From an uncultured Helicobacteraceae bacterium (GTDB lineage: Bacteria; Campylobacterota; Campylobacteria; Campylobacterales; UBA6016), in contig CALJKN010000068.1 in assembly GCA_937973585.1 (NCBI GenBank), positions 1 through 21,465 of the forward strand: 21,465 nt of DNA. The letters run 5' to 3'. Positions 13,415 to 21,005 of this stretch are shown here, one piece after another. The position numbers and the translations under genes are program-made. The notes beneath the pieces are model-generated. The model was given only the letters and a program-made list of their open reading frames with translations. It was not told the DNA's origin and ran no database searches. Position 1 is the stretch's first letter. Every line of letters begins with the position of its first letter.

Positions 13415-15229
13415 TTGAAAGAGATCATTGGCTATAAAAACGGTGAAGAGCTGATAGACACCCAAAGCGTCGCCGGACAAAACTCCGAAAACCTCCAAGA
13501 GATACATTTTGACAACTCCAAAGAGTCATTAGAGATAATCAGACACTCAACCGCACACCTGATGGCGGAAGCGATAAAAGCACTTTATCCGGATGCGAAA
13601 TTTTTTGTCGGCCCGACTGTGGACGAAGGTTTTTATTATGACTTTAAAACCTCCCAAAAAATCGGCGAGGACGAACTGGTCACGATAGAAAAAAAGATGA
13701 AAGAGCTAGCCGAAAAAGGGACGCAAATAACCAAATACGTCATCACAAAAGCTGAGGCGCTCCAAAAATTTGCAGACGACGAACTAAAGCAAGAGGTTCT
13801 AAAAAAGATAGATTCCGACGAAATAGGGATATACGCTCAGGGCGACTTTGAGGATTTGTGTAGAGGGCCTCATGCGCCAAGCGTCAAATACCTCAGAAAC
13901 TTCAAGCTCATCCGTGTAGCCGGTGCATATCTGGGCGGCGACGAGTCAAAAGAGATGCTAACCCGTATATACGGTATAGCGTTCGCCGACAAAGAGACGC
14001 TAAAAAACTACGTCACTATGCTGGAAGAGGCGAAAAAAAGAGACCATAGAAAAGTAGGGCACGATCTCGGACTTTTCACGTTTGACGAGGAGATAGGTAG
14101 CGGTATGCCGATATGGCTTCCGGCAGGTGCCAGACTCAGAGGAAAGCTCGAAAAACTCCTATACCATGCCCATCTAGTAAGAGGGTATGAGCCGGTGAGA
14201 GGGCCCGAGGTACTAAAGTCGGAGCTATGGAAAAAGAGTGGACACTACCAAAACTACGGCCAAAATATGTACTTTACAAACATAGAAGAGGCCGAGTACG
14301 GTATCAAGCCTATGAACTGCCTGAGCCATATCAAGATTTTTGGCTCCGAGGTCAGAGGATATAGAGAACTTCCGCTCAAATACTTTGAATTTGGAATGGT
14401 GCATAGACACGAAAAGAGCGGGGTACTGCACGGGCTACTCAGGGTTAGAGAGTTTACCCAAGACGATGCGCATATATTTTGCACGGAAGGGCAGATAAAA
14501 TCTGTGATCTACGAGGTTATGGATTTTGTAGATTCAATCATGAAAGCCTTTGGGTTTGAGTATTCGATAGAACTTGCCACAAAACCGCAAAAAGCGATAG
14601 GCTCCGACGAGTTTTGGGAAAAAGCTACCGAGGCTATCAGGGATGCTCTAGTAGAAAAAGGGATGGAGTTTGGTATCGATGAAGGGGGCGGCGCATTCTA
14701 TGGCCCTAAAATCGATGTCAAAATAACAGACTGTATCGGCAGAAAATGGCAATGCGGAACTATTCAGGTGGATCTAAACCTACCGGAGAGATTTGATATT
14801 CACTATACCGACGACAATAACCAAAGGGTCAGACCGGTTATGATTCATAGGGCGATTGTCGGTTCATTTGAGAGGTTTATTGCGATTTTAACGGAGCATT
14901 TCGGTGGAGAGTTTCCGTTTTTTATCGCCCCTACTCAGGTGATATTGGTTCCAATCGGAGAGGCGCATATCGATTTTGCGAAAAAACTCCAAAAAGAGTT
15001 GATTGCGGCCGATATATCGGTTAAGGTTTCGGATAAAAACGAGAGTTTGGCAAAAAAAATCAGAAATGCGGAAAAAGAGAGGGTTCCTCTAATTGCCGTC
15101 ATAGGTGATGCGGAGATGAACGAAAATAAGGTTGCGGTCAGAGATAGGCGCGAGAAAAAACAGTACGAGATGGACATAAAAGAGTTTGTCGAGGAACTTA
15201 AGGCGAAAAACAGCGGAGTATTTGTTTGA
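13415..15229 (+). CDS. thrS: Threonyl-tRNA synthetase (form without TGS domain)
   Basis: Charges tRNA-Thr and clears mischarged Ser-tRNA. The 604 residues are shorter than the ~640 of E. coli because the N-terminal TGS domain is reduced to about 40 residues; this is normal in Campylobacterota. The editing domain starts at 44 with 'HSTAHLMAEAIKALYP' and includes 'CRGPHAPS'. The class II catalytic core has the zinc ligands in 'MNCLSH', 'MVHRHEKSG' and 'VMIHRAIVGS', motif 2 'VREFTQDDAHIFC' and motif 3 near 'GSFERFIAIL'. The anticodon-binding domain runs from 'APTQVILVPIG' to 'KVAVRDRREKK'. The start is TTG 13415 behind AAGGGA. The stop overlaps the infC start (TTGA), as in the thrS-infC-rpmI-rplT order known from many bacteria. 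Confidence 0.96.
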   Translation: MKEIIGYKNGEELIDTQSVAGQNSENLQEIHFDNSKESLEIIRHSTAHLMAEAIKALYPDAKFFVGPTVDEGFYYDFKTSQKIGEDELVTIEKKMKELAEKGTQITKYVITKAEALQKFADDELKQEVLKKIDSDEIGIYAQGDFEDLCRGPHAPSVKYLRNFKLIRVAGAYLGGDESKEMLTRIYGIAFADKETLKNYVTMLEEAKKRDHRKVGHDLGLFTFDEEIGSGMPIWLPAGARLRGKLEKLLYHAHLVRGYEPVRGPEVLKSELWKKSGHYQNYGQNMYFTNIEEAEYGIKPMNCLSHIKIFGSEVRGYRELPLKYFEFGMVHRHEKSGVLHGLLRVREFTQDDAHIFCTEGQIKSVIYEVMDFVDSIMKAFGFEYSIELATKPQKAIGSDEFWEKATEAIRDALVEKGMEFGIDEGGGAFYGPKIDVKITDCIGRKWQCGTIQVDLNLPERFDIHYTDDNNQRVRPVMIHRAIVGSFERFIAILTEHFGGEFPFFIAPTQVILVPIGEAHIDFAKKLQKELIAADISVKVSDKNESLAKKIRNAEKERVPLIAVIGDAEMNENKVAVRDRREKKQYEMDIKEFVEELKAKNSGVFV

Positions 15230-15783
15230 ACAAAAAAGATGAAACCTTACTAAACGAAAAAATCAGATTCGACGAGATTAGATGCGTCGGTGAAGAGGGC
15301 GAGCAACACGGGATTATAACTCCTGCCGAAGCTCTTAAGATCGCAAACGAAAAAGGGCTAGACCTCGTACTGATCTCAGCGGATGCAAAGCCTCCGGTAT
15401 GCAAAATAATGGACTATAGCAAGTTTAAATATCAACAGGCGAAAAAAGCAAAAGAGGCAAAAAAGAAGCAGATAGTAATCGAAATAAAAGAGATCAAACT
15501 ATCGCCGAAAATCGCCCAAAACGATATAAACTACAAAGTCAAACACGCTAGAGAGTTTTTGGAAGCCAAAAAACACGTTAGATTTAGGGTCTTTTTGAGC
15601 GGTAGAGAGATGGCTACACCTCAACTGGGCGTAAATCTACTGACTCAGATTTTTGAACTTGTCAAAGACCTAGGCGACATGGAAAAAGAGCCAAACTTTG
15701 AGGGTAGATACGTAAATATGACGGTTCTACCGAAAAAAAATCTAAAGCAACCAACCCCCCAACCTCAACAAAAACAATCCTAA
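15226..15783 (+). CDS. infC: Translation initiation factor IF-3, TTG start
   Basis: IF-3 binds the 30S subunit, keeps the subunits apart and rejects non-canonical start codons. The 185 residues give the N-terminal domain ('LNEKIRFDEIRCVGEEGEQHG', 'GLDLVLISADAKPPVCKIMDY'), the lysine-rich linker helix ('QQAKKAKEAKKKQ') and the C-terminal domain ('IKLSPKIAQNDINYKVKHA', 'VRFRVFLSGREMATPQLG'), plus a short Q/P tail. The start is TTG inside the thrS stop (TTGA overlap). In enterobacteria infC starts with AUU, so IF-3 represses its own synthesis. A TTG here could serve the same logic, although TTG starts are common in this window. Confidence 0.96.
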   Translation: MNKKDETLLNEKIRFDEIRCVGEEGEQHGIITPAEALKIANEKGLDLVLISADAKPPVCKIMDYSKFKYQQAKKAKEAKKKQIVIEIKEIKLSPKIAQNDINYKVKHAREFLEAKKHVRFRVFLSGREMATPQLGVNLLTQIFELVKDLGDMEKEPNFEGRYVNMTVLPKKNLKQPTPQPQQKQS

Positions 15784-15812
15784 GAATTTATTAGATAAAA
15801 TTCCGTTCCTAA

Positions 15813-15836
15813 AATCTGCCGAAATTTCGGCAGATT
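15813..15836. repeat. Perfect 24-bp palindrome between infC and rpmI
   Basis: AATCTGCCGAAA (15813-15824) is followed directly by its exact reverse complement TTTCGGCAGATT (15825-15836). As RNA it would form a stem of about 10 bp with a 4-nt loop, 9 nt before the rpmI ribosome binding site AAGGAG (15846-15851). No T-run follows, so it is more likely a processing, attenuation or translation-control element, or a dimeric protein operator, than a terminator. Confidence 0.65.
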
Positions 15837-15858
15837 AAAATTAGCAAGGAGTTCGCCG

Positions 15859-16050
15859 ATGCCGAAAATGAAAACGGTTAAAAGTGCGGCTAAAAGATTT
15901 AAAGTTAGAAAATCCTCGATAAAAAGAGGTGCGGCATTCAGAAGCCACATTCTAACTAAAAAAAGCCCACAAAAAATGAGAAACCTAAAATCTCCAAAAA
16001 GTGTTCACAGCGCAAACATAGACTCTGTAAACGCTATGCTTTGTATGTAA
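15859..16050 (+). CDS. rpmI: 50S ribosomal protein L35
   Basis: 63 residues, strongly basic, starting 'MPKMKTVKSAAKRFKVRKS' with the family K-T-x-x-x-A-x-K-R-F/-K pattern and the 'HILTKKSPQKMRNL' middle (HxLxxKxxKxKRxL in relatives). The start ATG has AAGGAG 7 nt upstream. It is third in the thrS-infC-rpmI-rplT order. The C-terminus 'SANIDSVNAMLCM' is a little unusual in carrying a cysteine, but lies where family tails vary. Confidence 0.96.
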   Translation: MPKMKTVKSAAKRFKVRKSSIKRGAAFRSHILTKKSPQKMRNLKSPKSVHSANIDSVNAMLCM

Positions 16051-16180
16051 GAACTGTCTTTTAGACAGGTCAAAAACAACATTTGAGTATTCCGGAATAG
16101 TCCCCCGAAAGACTTTAAATATCGGGAAAGTCCGTTAAAACGGCACCTAAGTTAAAAAACAACGGTAAAGGACCGACACA
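16051..16180 (+). promoter_or_regulatory. Structured leader of rplT, candidate L20 autoregulatory RNA
   Basis: 130 nt between rpmI and rplT full of pairing: CTGTCT/AGACAG at 16054-16068; a perfect palindrome TATTCCGGAATA at 16088-16099; CCCGA (16104-16108) with TCGGG (16122-16126), which competes with GACTTT (16111-16116)/AAAGTC (16127-16132); and CCGTT (16132-16136), which can pair with either of two AACGG copies (16139-16143 or 16161-16165, the latter just before the AAGGA ribosome binding site). L20 is known to repress its operon by binding leader RNA in E. coli and Bacillus. Assigning that function here is inference. Confidence 0.45.
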
Positions 16181-16531
16181 ATGAGAGTAAAAACAGGCGT
16201 CGTAAGACGAAGAAGACACAAAAAAATCCTCAAAATGGCAAGAGGCTTCTACAGCGGTAGAAGAAAACACTTCAGAAAAGCTAAAGAACAGCTAGAAAGA
16301 AGCTTGTATTATGCATTTAGAGACAGAAAACAGAAAAAAAGAGAGTTTAGAAAACTGTGGATCGTAAGAATAAACGCCGCATGCAGACTAAACGGTATTA
16401 GCTATTCAAGATTCATAAACGGTCTTGCAAAAGCAGGCATCGAGCTAGACAGAAAAATCCTTGCTAACCTCGCCATGAACGAACCGGCTGCATTCAAAGA
16501 GATTGCCGAAAAAGCAAAAGCAGCTCTATAA
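16181..16531 (+). CDS. rplT: 50S ribosomal protein L20
   Basis: 116 residues, the usual length. Starts 'MRVKTGVVRRRRHKKILK' followed by 'GFYSGRRKHFRKAKEQLERS', 'YAFRDRKQKKREFRKLWI' and 'RINAACRLNGISYSRFINGL', the typical L20 series; the arginine/lysine-rich N-terminal arm threads into 23S rRNA, and the C-terminal half is the globular domain that, in E. coli and Bacillus, also represses its mRNA. The ATG has AAAGGA 8 nt upstream. It closes the translation operon and is followed by two strong hairpins. Confidence 0.97.
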   Translation: MRVKTGVVRRRRHKKILKMARGFYSGRRKHFRKAKEQLERSLYYAFRDRKQKKREFRKLWIVRINAACRLNGISYSRFINGLAKAGIELDRKILANLAMNEPAAFKEIAEKAKAAL

Positions 16532-16555
16532 TTTTAACCTCCTGCATACTATTCT

Positions 16556-16569
16556 CCCGCAAATGCGGG
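16556..16569. terminator. Hairpin after rplT (CCCGCA/TGCGGG)
   Basis: Perfect 6-bp GC-rich stem with a 2-nt spacer, 25 bp after the rplT stop. No clean T-run follows on +, so termination efficiency is doubtful; it may protect the 3' end. Confidence 0.4.
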
Positions 16570-16605
16570 TAGCTTTAGGGAGTGCGGAGACATTTATGTC
16601 TTTGC

Positions 16606-16634
16606 CATTTTTACGGGCTTTGCCCGTAAAAATG
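16606..16634. terminator. 13-bp perfect inverted repeat between convergent rplT and motE-like genes
   Basis: CATTTTTACGGGC (16606-16618) and GCCCGTAAAAATG (16622-16634) are exact reverse complements around TTT. It lies between converging operons, so it can act for both strands. The T-run is at the 5' side and the A-run at the 3' side of the core on each strand, so the U-tract is paired inside the stem rather than free behind it. Confidence 0.55.
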
Positions 16635-16639
16635 CTCAA

Positions 16640-17161
16640 TTAAAAAGGCGGCCCTTTTCTTAGCCTCTCCATGGCCTCGGATGCTTTTTTAGGCTCCATC
16701 TTCGATAATATCTCAGACGCTTTTTTAGGCTCCAAACTTATCAACACCTGTGCAGCAGACGATGCGTTCATCTCTGAAAGTATTCCGGCAGCAGGCCCCG
16801 GCTTCATTTTTACATAGCTTTGGGTGATTTTGTCATCTTTTGCTTTTTGAATAGCATCGAGAACTTTTTTATTCTCATCTAGCATCGCTTTTGTATTTTG
16901 CTCTTTTTTAGCCACTTCAGCTAGCAACTTATTGATCTCTGCAAGTTTTTGAGATAATTTTTGCTCTTTTTGGGTCTGAACATTTTTATTTGCATTCTGA
17001 AAAGCGGACAAAGATTGCTCTTTTTCCTCTAGCTTCTCTATTTGATAGGCTATCTCTGCTTTTCTCTGCTCAAATATCTTGTTGCACTCATCTACGCTAA
17101 GGGTCTGTTTTTGGGCGGCAAACAATACAAACGGCACCGCAAGACATAGTAGTTTTTTCAT
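16640..17161 (-). CDS. MotE-like periplasmic flagellar motor protein
   Basis: 173 residues. An N-terminal signal peptide 'MKKLLCLAVPFVLFAAQ' is followed by a long charged coiled coil (about 30-110), then a small helical repeat domain of MgtE N-terminal type: 'YVKMKPGPAAGILSEM', 'SAAQVLISLEPKKASEILSK' and 'MEPKKASEAMERL'. This is the architecture of MotE, the periplasmic protein that in Helicobacter and other bacteria folds with or chaperones MotC for stator assembly. It overlaps the FliJ-like gene by 4 bp, an order repeated in Campylobacter and Helicobacter genomes next to purA. Without a motC nearby, the precise role is inferred. Confidence 0.75.
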   Translation of the reverse strand: MKKLLCLAVPFVLFAAQKQTLSVDECNKIFEQRKAEIAYQIEKLEEKEQSLSAFQNANKNVQTQKEQKLSQKLAEINKLLAEVAKKEQNTKAMLDENKKVLDAIQKAKDDKITQSYVKMKPGPAAGILSEMNASSAAQVLISLEPKKASEILSKMEPKKASEAMERLRKGPPF

Positions 17162-17580
17162 TTGGCTTCCCTATTGTTATATAGCATTACGCCTATTTCG
17201 TCCAAATCTTTGGCTTCTCTTTGCGCTTTTGCCTTTAAGAATTTTTTGATCTCTTCGCTCTCCAGATACTTCATTTTCTCAAACTCCATATTTGCCACCC
17301 TCAGCTCCTCCAGTAGCCTCTCTCGCTGTCTTGCGAGGTTCTCTAGCTGCTCTCTTAGGCTTTCGATCTCATATCTAAAAGCCTTTTTGATGTCTTCAAA
17401 AACTATCATATTGGAAAAGCTCCCCTCATGCGGGGATTCAAGACCAAAGTACCTCTCCTCTGTCGAAGCGAGTTTTGATTTTGCATTTGAAATCTCTATA
17501 TCAACCGTATAAACGGCGTTTTGGATATCGTCTACCGCTTTTTTTCTGACTTTTACTATAGCGGTAAACTTTGTTTTCAT
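17158..17580 (-). CDS. fliJ: FliJ-like flagellar export coiled-coil protein
   Basis: 140 residues, almost entirely heptad-patterned helix: 'FTAIVKVRKKAVDDIQNAV', 'EIESLREQLENLARQRERLL' and 'EELRVANMEFEKMKYLES'. FliJ is the stalk in the flagellar type III ATPase and escorts export chaperones. Sequence conservation in FliJ is low, so the call rests on length, coiled coil, pattern of conserved basic and aromatic sites, and the neighbouring motE-like gene. It is read with purA (29-bp gap) and overlaps motE-like by 4 bp. Could be another coiled-coil flagellar protein. Confidence 0.65.
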   Translation of the reverse strand: MKTKFTAIVKVRKKAVDDIQNAVYTVDIEISNAKSKLASTEERYFGLESPHEGSFSNMIVFEDIKKAFRYEIESLREQLENLARQRERLLEELRVANMEFEKMKYLESEEIKKFLKAKAQREAKDLDEIGVMLYNNREAK

Positions 17581-17609
17581 ACCATAAAACCTAGCCTAAT
17601 GTTGATCGA

Positions 17610-18869
17610 TTACCTAAATATAGTATCGTTTCTCTCTGGGGATATAGAGACCATTTCAATTTTAACACCGACCAACTCTTCTAGCCTTAAGACATATTTT
17701 TGGGCGTTTTGTGGCAAATCTTCAAAAGTTTTTGCCCCTTTAAGGCTCTCCCAACCATCTATCTCTTCATAAATCGGAGTTACCCCATCCATTGAGGATG
17801 GCATATAATCTACCGTCTCCCCGTCTTTTTCATAGGCTACACAAATTTTTATTTTCTCAAAACCATCTAGCACATCTAGTTTCATTAGTGATATAGCATC
17901 TGTTCCGTTTAGTCTACATCCGTATCTGACCGCTACTGCGTCAAACCATCCGCATCTTCTGGCTCTGCCTGTTGTTGTGCCAAACTCGGCACCCTGAACC
18001 CTTAGTCTCTCTCCGATCTCATCCTCTAGCTCGGTAGGGAATACACCGTTTCCTACTCTTGTAGAGTAGGCTTTTGCAATACCGGTAACCTTGCCTATAT
18101 CTTTCGGGCTAAGACCGGTGCCGCTACAAGAACCTGCAGCTATAGTATTTGAGCTGGTAACAAACGGGTAGGTACCGTGATCTATATCCAACAGCGTCCC
18201 TTGCGCCCCCTCCAGAAGCACCCTTTTTTTATCACTCAATGCATCCCATATCATTTTGGATGTATTGGCTATAAATGGTAAAAGTGCGGCTCTATAAGTC
18301 GCTATTTCACCCCTTAGCTCCTCTTTTGACGGAATAGCAACCTCATAGGCCTCAAAAAGCCTTTTATTGTCGCTAAAGTAGATATCAAGTTTTGCCAAAA
18401 GCGCCTCTTCGTCTTTTAGCTCCATCATCGTGAAGCCGCTTCTGGCTATTTTGTCGGTATAGCAAGGGCCAATCCCTCTACCTGTGGTACCTATAGCATT
18501 TTTTCCTCTTGCGGCCTCTTTTGCTTTGTCTATCTGGGAGTGATAAGGCAAAATCATATGCGCTCTATCGGAGATAAAAAGTCTGCCCAACAGGTTTTCA
18601 AACTGCTCCATCTCTTTTATCAGGTGCGACGGAGACACAACAACGCCGTTTCCTATGATGTTTATAGCTTTCGGGTTTAGCACGCCTGATGGGATCAAAT
18701 GAAGGGCAACTTTTTTGCCATCTATAACTATGGTGTGTCCGGCATTATGCCCGCCCTGATATCTCACCACATAATCATACTCTTTGGCAAGCAGGTCCAC
18801 AATCTTCCCTTTCCCTTCATCGCCCCACTGAAGCCCGACAATCAAATCGGCTTTTGTAACAAAACTCAT
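17610..18869 (-). CDS. purA: Adenylosuccinate synthetase
   Basis: GTP-dependent ligation of IMP and aspartate to adenylosuccinate, first committed step to AMP. The 419 residues hold the P-loop-like 'GLQWGDEGKGKIVDLLA' with the catalytic Asp, 'YQGGHNAGHTI', the IMP-contacting 'NAIGTTGRGIGPCYTDK', 'EGAQGTLLDIDHGTYPFVTS' and, at the C-terminus, the GTP-binding region around 'LKGAKTFEDLP'. All family motifs are in place and the length is standard. The ATG overlaps the hisZ stop by 4 bp, so purine synthesis here is tied to a histidine regulatory subunit, both pathways drawing on ATP/PRPP. Confidence 0.97.
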   Translation of the reverse strand: MSFVTKADLIVGLQWGDEGKGKIVDLLAKEYDYVVRYQGGHNAGHTIVIDGKKVALHLIPSGVLNPKAINIIGNGVVVSPSHLIKEMEQFENLLGRLFISDRAHMILPYHSQIDKAKEAARGKNAIGTTGRGIGPCYTDKIARSGFTMMELKDEEALLAKLDIYFSDNKRLFEAYEVAIPSKEELRGEIATYRAALLPFIANTSKMIWDALSDKKRVLLEGAQGTLLDIDHGTYPFVTSSNTIAAGSCSGTGLSPKDIGKVTGIAKAYSTRVGNGVFPTELEDEIGERLRVQGAEFGTTTGRARRCGWFDAVAVRYGCRLNGTDAISLMKLDVLDGFEKIKICVAYEKDGETVDYMPSSMDGVTPIYEEIDGWESLKGAKTFEDLPQNAQKYVLRLEELVGVKIEMVSISPERNDTIFR

Positions 18870-19717
18870 ACACTTAACCTTTGTATAATATTATCCGTAT
18901 ATATTGCAAAACCGCAAGAGTGCTTATGTCCCGCTTTGTAGTTTCCGCCTCTGGCAACAACATCGTTACCTATAAGCATCCTAAAAAATACGTCCGTATA
19001 GTACGATGATTTAGGGACGTATAGCGGTGCCACTATTGCGCCGCCGTGGATACACTCCGCCACCCCTATCAGCCGTTCCAACTCAACAGATATGGGGGTC
19101 GGAGATATTTTTGCAATCTCTTTTAACTCTTCGGCGCTATCGCAATCCAAAAGTTTTTTAAACCACTCGACCTCAACTTTTTTTAGTTTGGCATAATCGT
19201 TTGCCATAAATAGTTCAAAATCGAGTTTTAGCTCCGATACGACAGCTTTTACAACCGCTATGTCCGATATTTGTACTTTTGGGCTAAGCCCGCATCCGGC
19301 AAAAATGTCTCCGGCAAGCTTTAGGGCGTACGAAACATCGGTAGAGTCTAAAAACTCGGCTCCTATCTGATTTATCTCGGTCGTCGGAAAATGAAAAACC
19401 GGCTGGATGTAGAACCATTTTTTATGCGTCGTACTTCTACCTAGCCTTTTTGTTATTAGTCTCACAACGTCTATTGAGCTGTCCGCTCTCAGACTCAGAG
19501 CATTATTGTTTGCGTCCGAGAGCCTGATAATACCGTTTTGCTCGCTTTGCGACGAATAGGTCTGATGTTTTTGATACGTAAAGTAAGGTGTTGAAATCTC
19601 CTCAAACCCCTCTTTTGCAAATATCTCGACCGCTTTATTCTCAATCTCCCTTTTTGCGGCGGCTAAAGCTCCAAAATAGAGCCTACCTCCCTTTGGGATT
19701 TCATGTTCGTAAGCCAA
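18866..19717 (-). CDS. hisZ: ATP phosphoribosyltransferase regulatory subunit HisZ
   Basis: 283 residues with a class II aminoacyl-tRNA synthetase-like catalytic fold related to HisS but lacking the anticodon domain. Visible features: 'FEEISTPYFTYQKHQTY' (motif-1 region), 'NNALSLRADSSIDVVRLITK', 'KWFYIQPVFHFPTTEINQIG' (motif-2 region) and a degenerate C-terminal 'VVARGGNYKAGH'. HisZ joins a short-form HisG catalytic subunit to perform and regulate the first step of histidine synthesis; hisG is not in the window. The gene has 2 bp between it and the aminotransferase gene upstream and overlaps purA downstream. A diverged histidyl-tRNA synthetase is the main alternative, but the length and missing C-terminus speak against it. 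Confidence 0.85.
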   Translation of the reverse strand: MAYEHEIPKGGRLYFGALAAAKREIENKAVEIFAKEGFEEISTPYFTYQKHQTYSSQSEQNGIIRLSDANNNALSLRADSSIDVVRLITKRLGRSTTHKKWFYIQPVFHFPTTEINQIGAEFLDSTDVSYALKLAGDIFAGCGLSPKVQISDIAVVKAVVSELKLDFELFMANDYAKLKKVEVEWFKKLLDCDSAEELKEIAKISPTPISVELERLIGVAECIHGGAIVAPLYVPKSSYYTDVFFRMLIGNDVVARGGNYKAGHKHSCGFAIYTDNIIQRLSV

Positions 19718-19719
19718 AA

Positions 19720-20829
19720 CTACCCTTTTAGAAAATAGGTTTGCGCAAACGCTCGTGAGGCGGATGCGTCAAACTTTCTCATATTTAGTTTCTCCATAGC
19801 TATCTCTATAGCCTCAACAGCCCATGCGGCATGATAGACCTCTACGTAACCCATGTGGTTAATTCTAAAAATCTTGTCGTTTAGCTGGTCTTGTCCACCT
19901 GCAATATTGACCTTAAACTCGTTTTGGAGAAGTTTTCTAAGGGTGTTCGCTCCGTCAAGCTCGTATGTACTCATGGAAAGAGCCGGATTTTTCGGATATT
20001 GTTTTAACCCTATTGCATCCAAAGCGGCTCTGGTAGCCTCGGCTGTTTTTTTGATTTCGGCATATTTTTTATCTATACCGTATGCAAATAAATCAGACAA
20101 CACTTTGTTTAGCCCTTGCGTCAACGTCGTAGCTGCCGTCCATGCGGTAGTATTTTTACGTTGGTTTTTTAGCTCAATCGCCAGATTAAAATAGTACCCT
20201 TTTGGTCTTGACTCTATCTTTGCTACCGCTTTTTCACTAAGGCCCATCATAGCAAGCCCCGGAGGAAGCATTAAAGCTTTTTGGCTCCCGGTAATCAGAC
20301 AATCGATATTTGAAACATCTATATGCTCTACACCTACAGCCGTTATCCCGTCAGCCGCAACTATAATATCAGGATTTATAGCTTTTAATGCTGCGGCAAT
20401 TTCTTCGACCGGATGTCTAACACCTGTAGAAGATTCGGATATTTGTATAAACAGCGCATCTATAGACGGATCGTTTTTGACTATGCTAGCCAGATCCTCT
20501 ACTTTTGCACTCTCACCCCATTCTACTTTATGCTCTACATAATCAATCTCAAATGCTTTGGCTATCTTGCCGAATCTCTCGCCAAATTTCCCACCGTTTA
20601 CCGTAAGGGCTTTTTTGTGGGTAAGGTTTAGCACGGCCCCCTCCATAGCACCGGTACCGGAAGATGACAGCATCAAGACCTCCGGGAGGTTAAAAAGTTT
20701 TTTGAGCATCTCTCTTGTGGACTCAAAAATTGCCTCAAATTCTTTTGTTCTATGATGTATGGTTTCGGTTGACATAGCCGCTCTAACGGCTTCTGGGACA
20801 GCAGTCGGTCCCGGCGTTAAAAGAATCAT
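19720..20829 (-). CDS. Class V pyridoxal-phosphate aminotransferase (serine/alanine-glyoxylate type)
   Basis: 369 residues from ATG 20829, which has GGAG 9 nt upstream; a possible earlier start at 20859 lacks one and adds ten residues before the conserved 'LLTPGPTAVPEAV'. Other marks: 'ETIHHRTKEF', 'LSSSGTGAMEG' (phosphate loop), 'ESSTGVRHP', Asp160 in 'VAADGITAVG' (binds the PLP nitrogen) and Lys184 in 'LITGSQKALMLPPG' (forms the Schiff base). Relatives include serine-pyruvate, alanine-glyoxylate and serine-glyoxylate aminotransferases and archaeal enzymes linked to serine synthesis. The substrate cannot be settled from sequence. First gene of the aminotransferase-hisZ-purA-fliJ-motE run. 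Confidence 0.85.
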   Translation of the reverse strand: MILLTPGPTAVPEAVRAAMSTETIHHRTKEFEAIFESTREMLKKLFNLPEVLMLSSSGTGAMEGAVLNLTHKKALTVNGGKFGERFGKIAKAFEIDYVEHKVEWGESAKVEDLASIVKNDPSIDALFIQISESSTGVRHPVEEIAAALKAINPDIIVAADGITAVGVEHIDVSNIDCLITGSQKALMLPPGLAMMGLSEKAVAKIESRPKGYYFNLAIELKNQRKNTTAWTAATTLTQGLNKVLSDLFAYGIDKKYAEIKKTAEATRAALDAIGLKQYPKNPALSMSTYELDGANTLRKLLQNEFKVNIAGGQDQLNDKIFRINHMGYVEVYHAAWAVEAIEIAMEKLNMRKFDASASRAFAQTYFLKG

Positions 20830-20874
20830 TATATAAAACTCCGTTCGTAAATAAATCACAACAATATATATGCG

Positions 20875-20880
20875 AATATA
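20875..20880 (-). promoter_or_regulatory. -10 box for the aminotransferase-hisZ-purA-fliJ-motE run
   Basis: TATATT on - preceded by TGC (TGCTATATTCGC), an extended -10-like element 45 bp before the ATG at 20829. I see no other good promoter before the packed five-gene run. Confidence 0.5.
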
Positions 20881-20993
20881 GCAAAAAATAGGTAAGAGTT
20901 GCCGATTTTCCGAGCTTAGACGGGTGTTAAAAAAAATTGAAAAAAAGGCTTAAAAAACCTCAAATTTAAGTATGAATTAAAGTTTAGATGTTG

Positions 20994-20999
20994 TATAAT
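20994..20999 (+). promoter_or_regulatory. Strong -10 box (TATAAT) before a non-coding stretch
   Basis: A perfect TATAAT in GTTGTATAATTG, preceded by 50 bp of A/T-rich tracts. It is 247 bp from the next start codon, too far for a simple lipoprotein promoter, and directly precedes foldable sequence with higher G+C than its flank. Confidence 0.6.
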
Positions 21000-21005
21000 T
21001 GCGGC

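Noticed and set aside
13243..13428. A 61-codon open frame on the - strand before thrS
   Set aside because: Phe/Leu/Asn-rich product of an AT-rich promoter region, overlapping the thrS start; no ribosome binding site or similarity.
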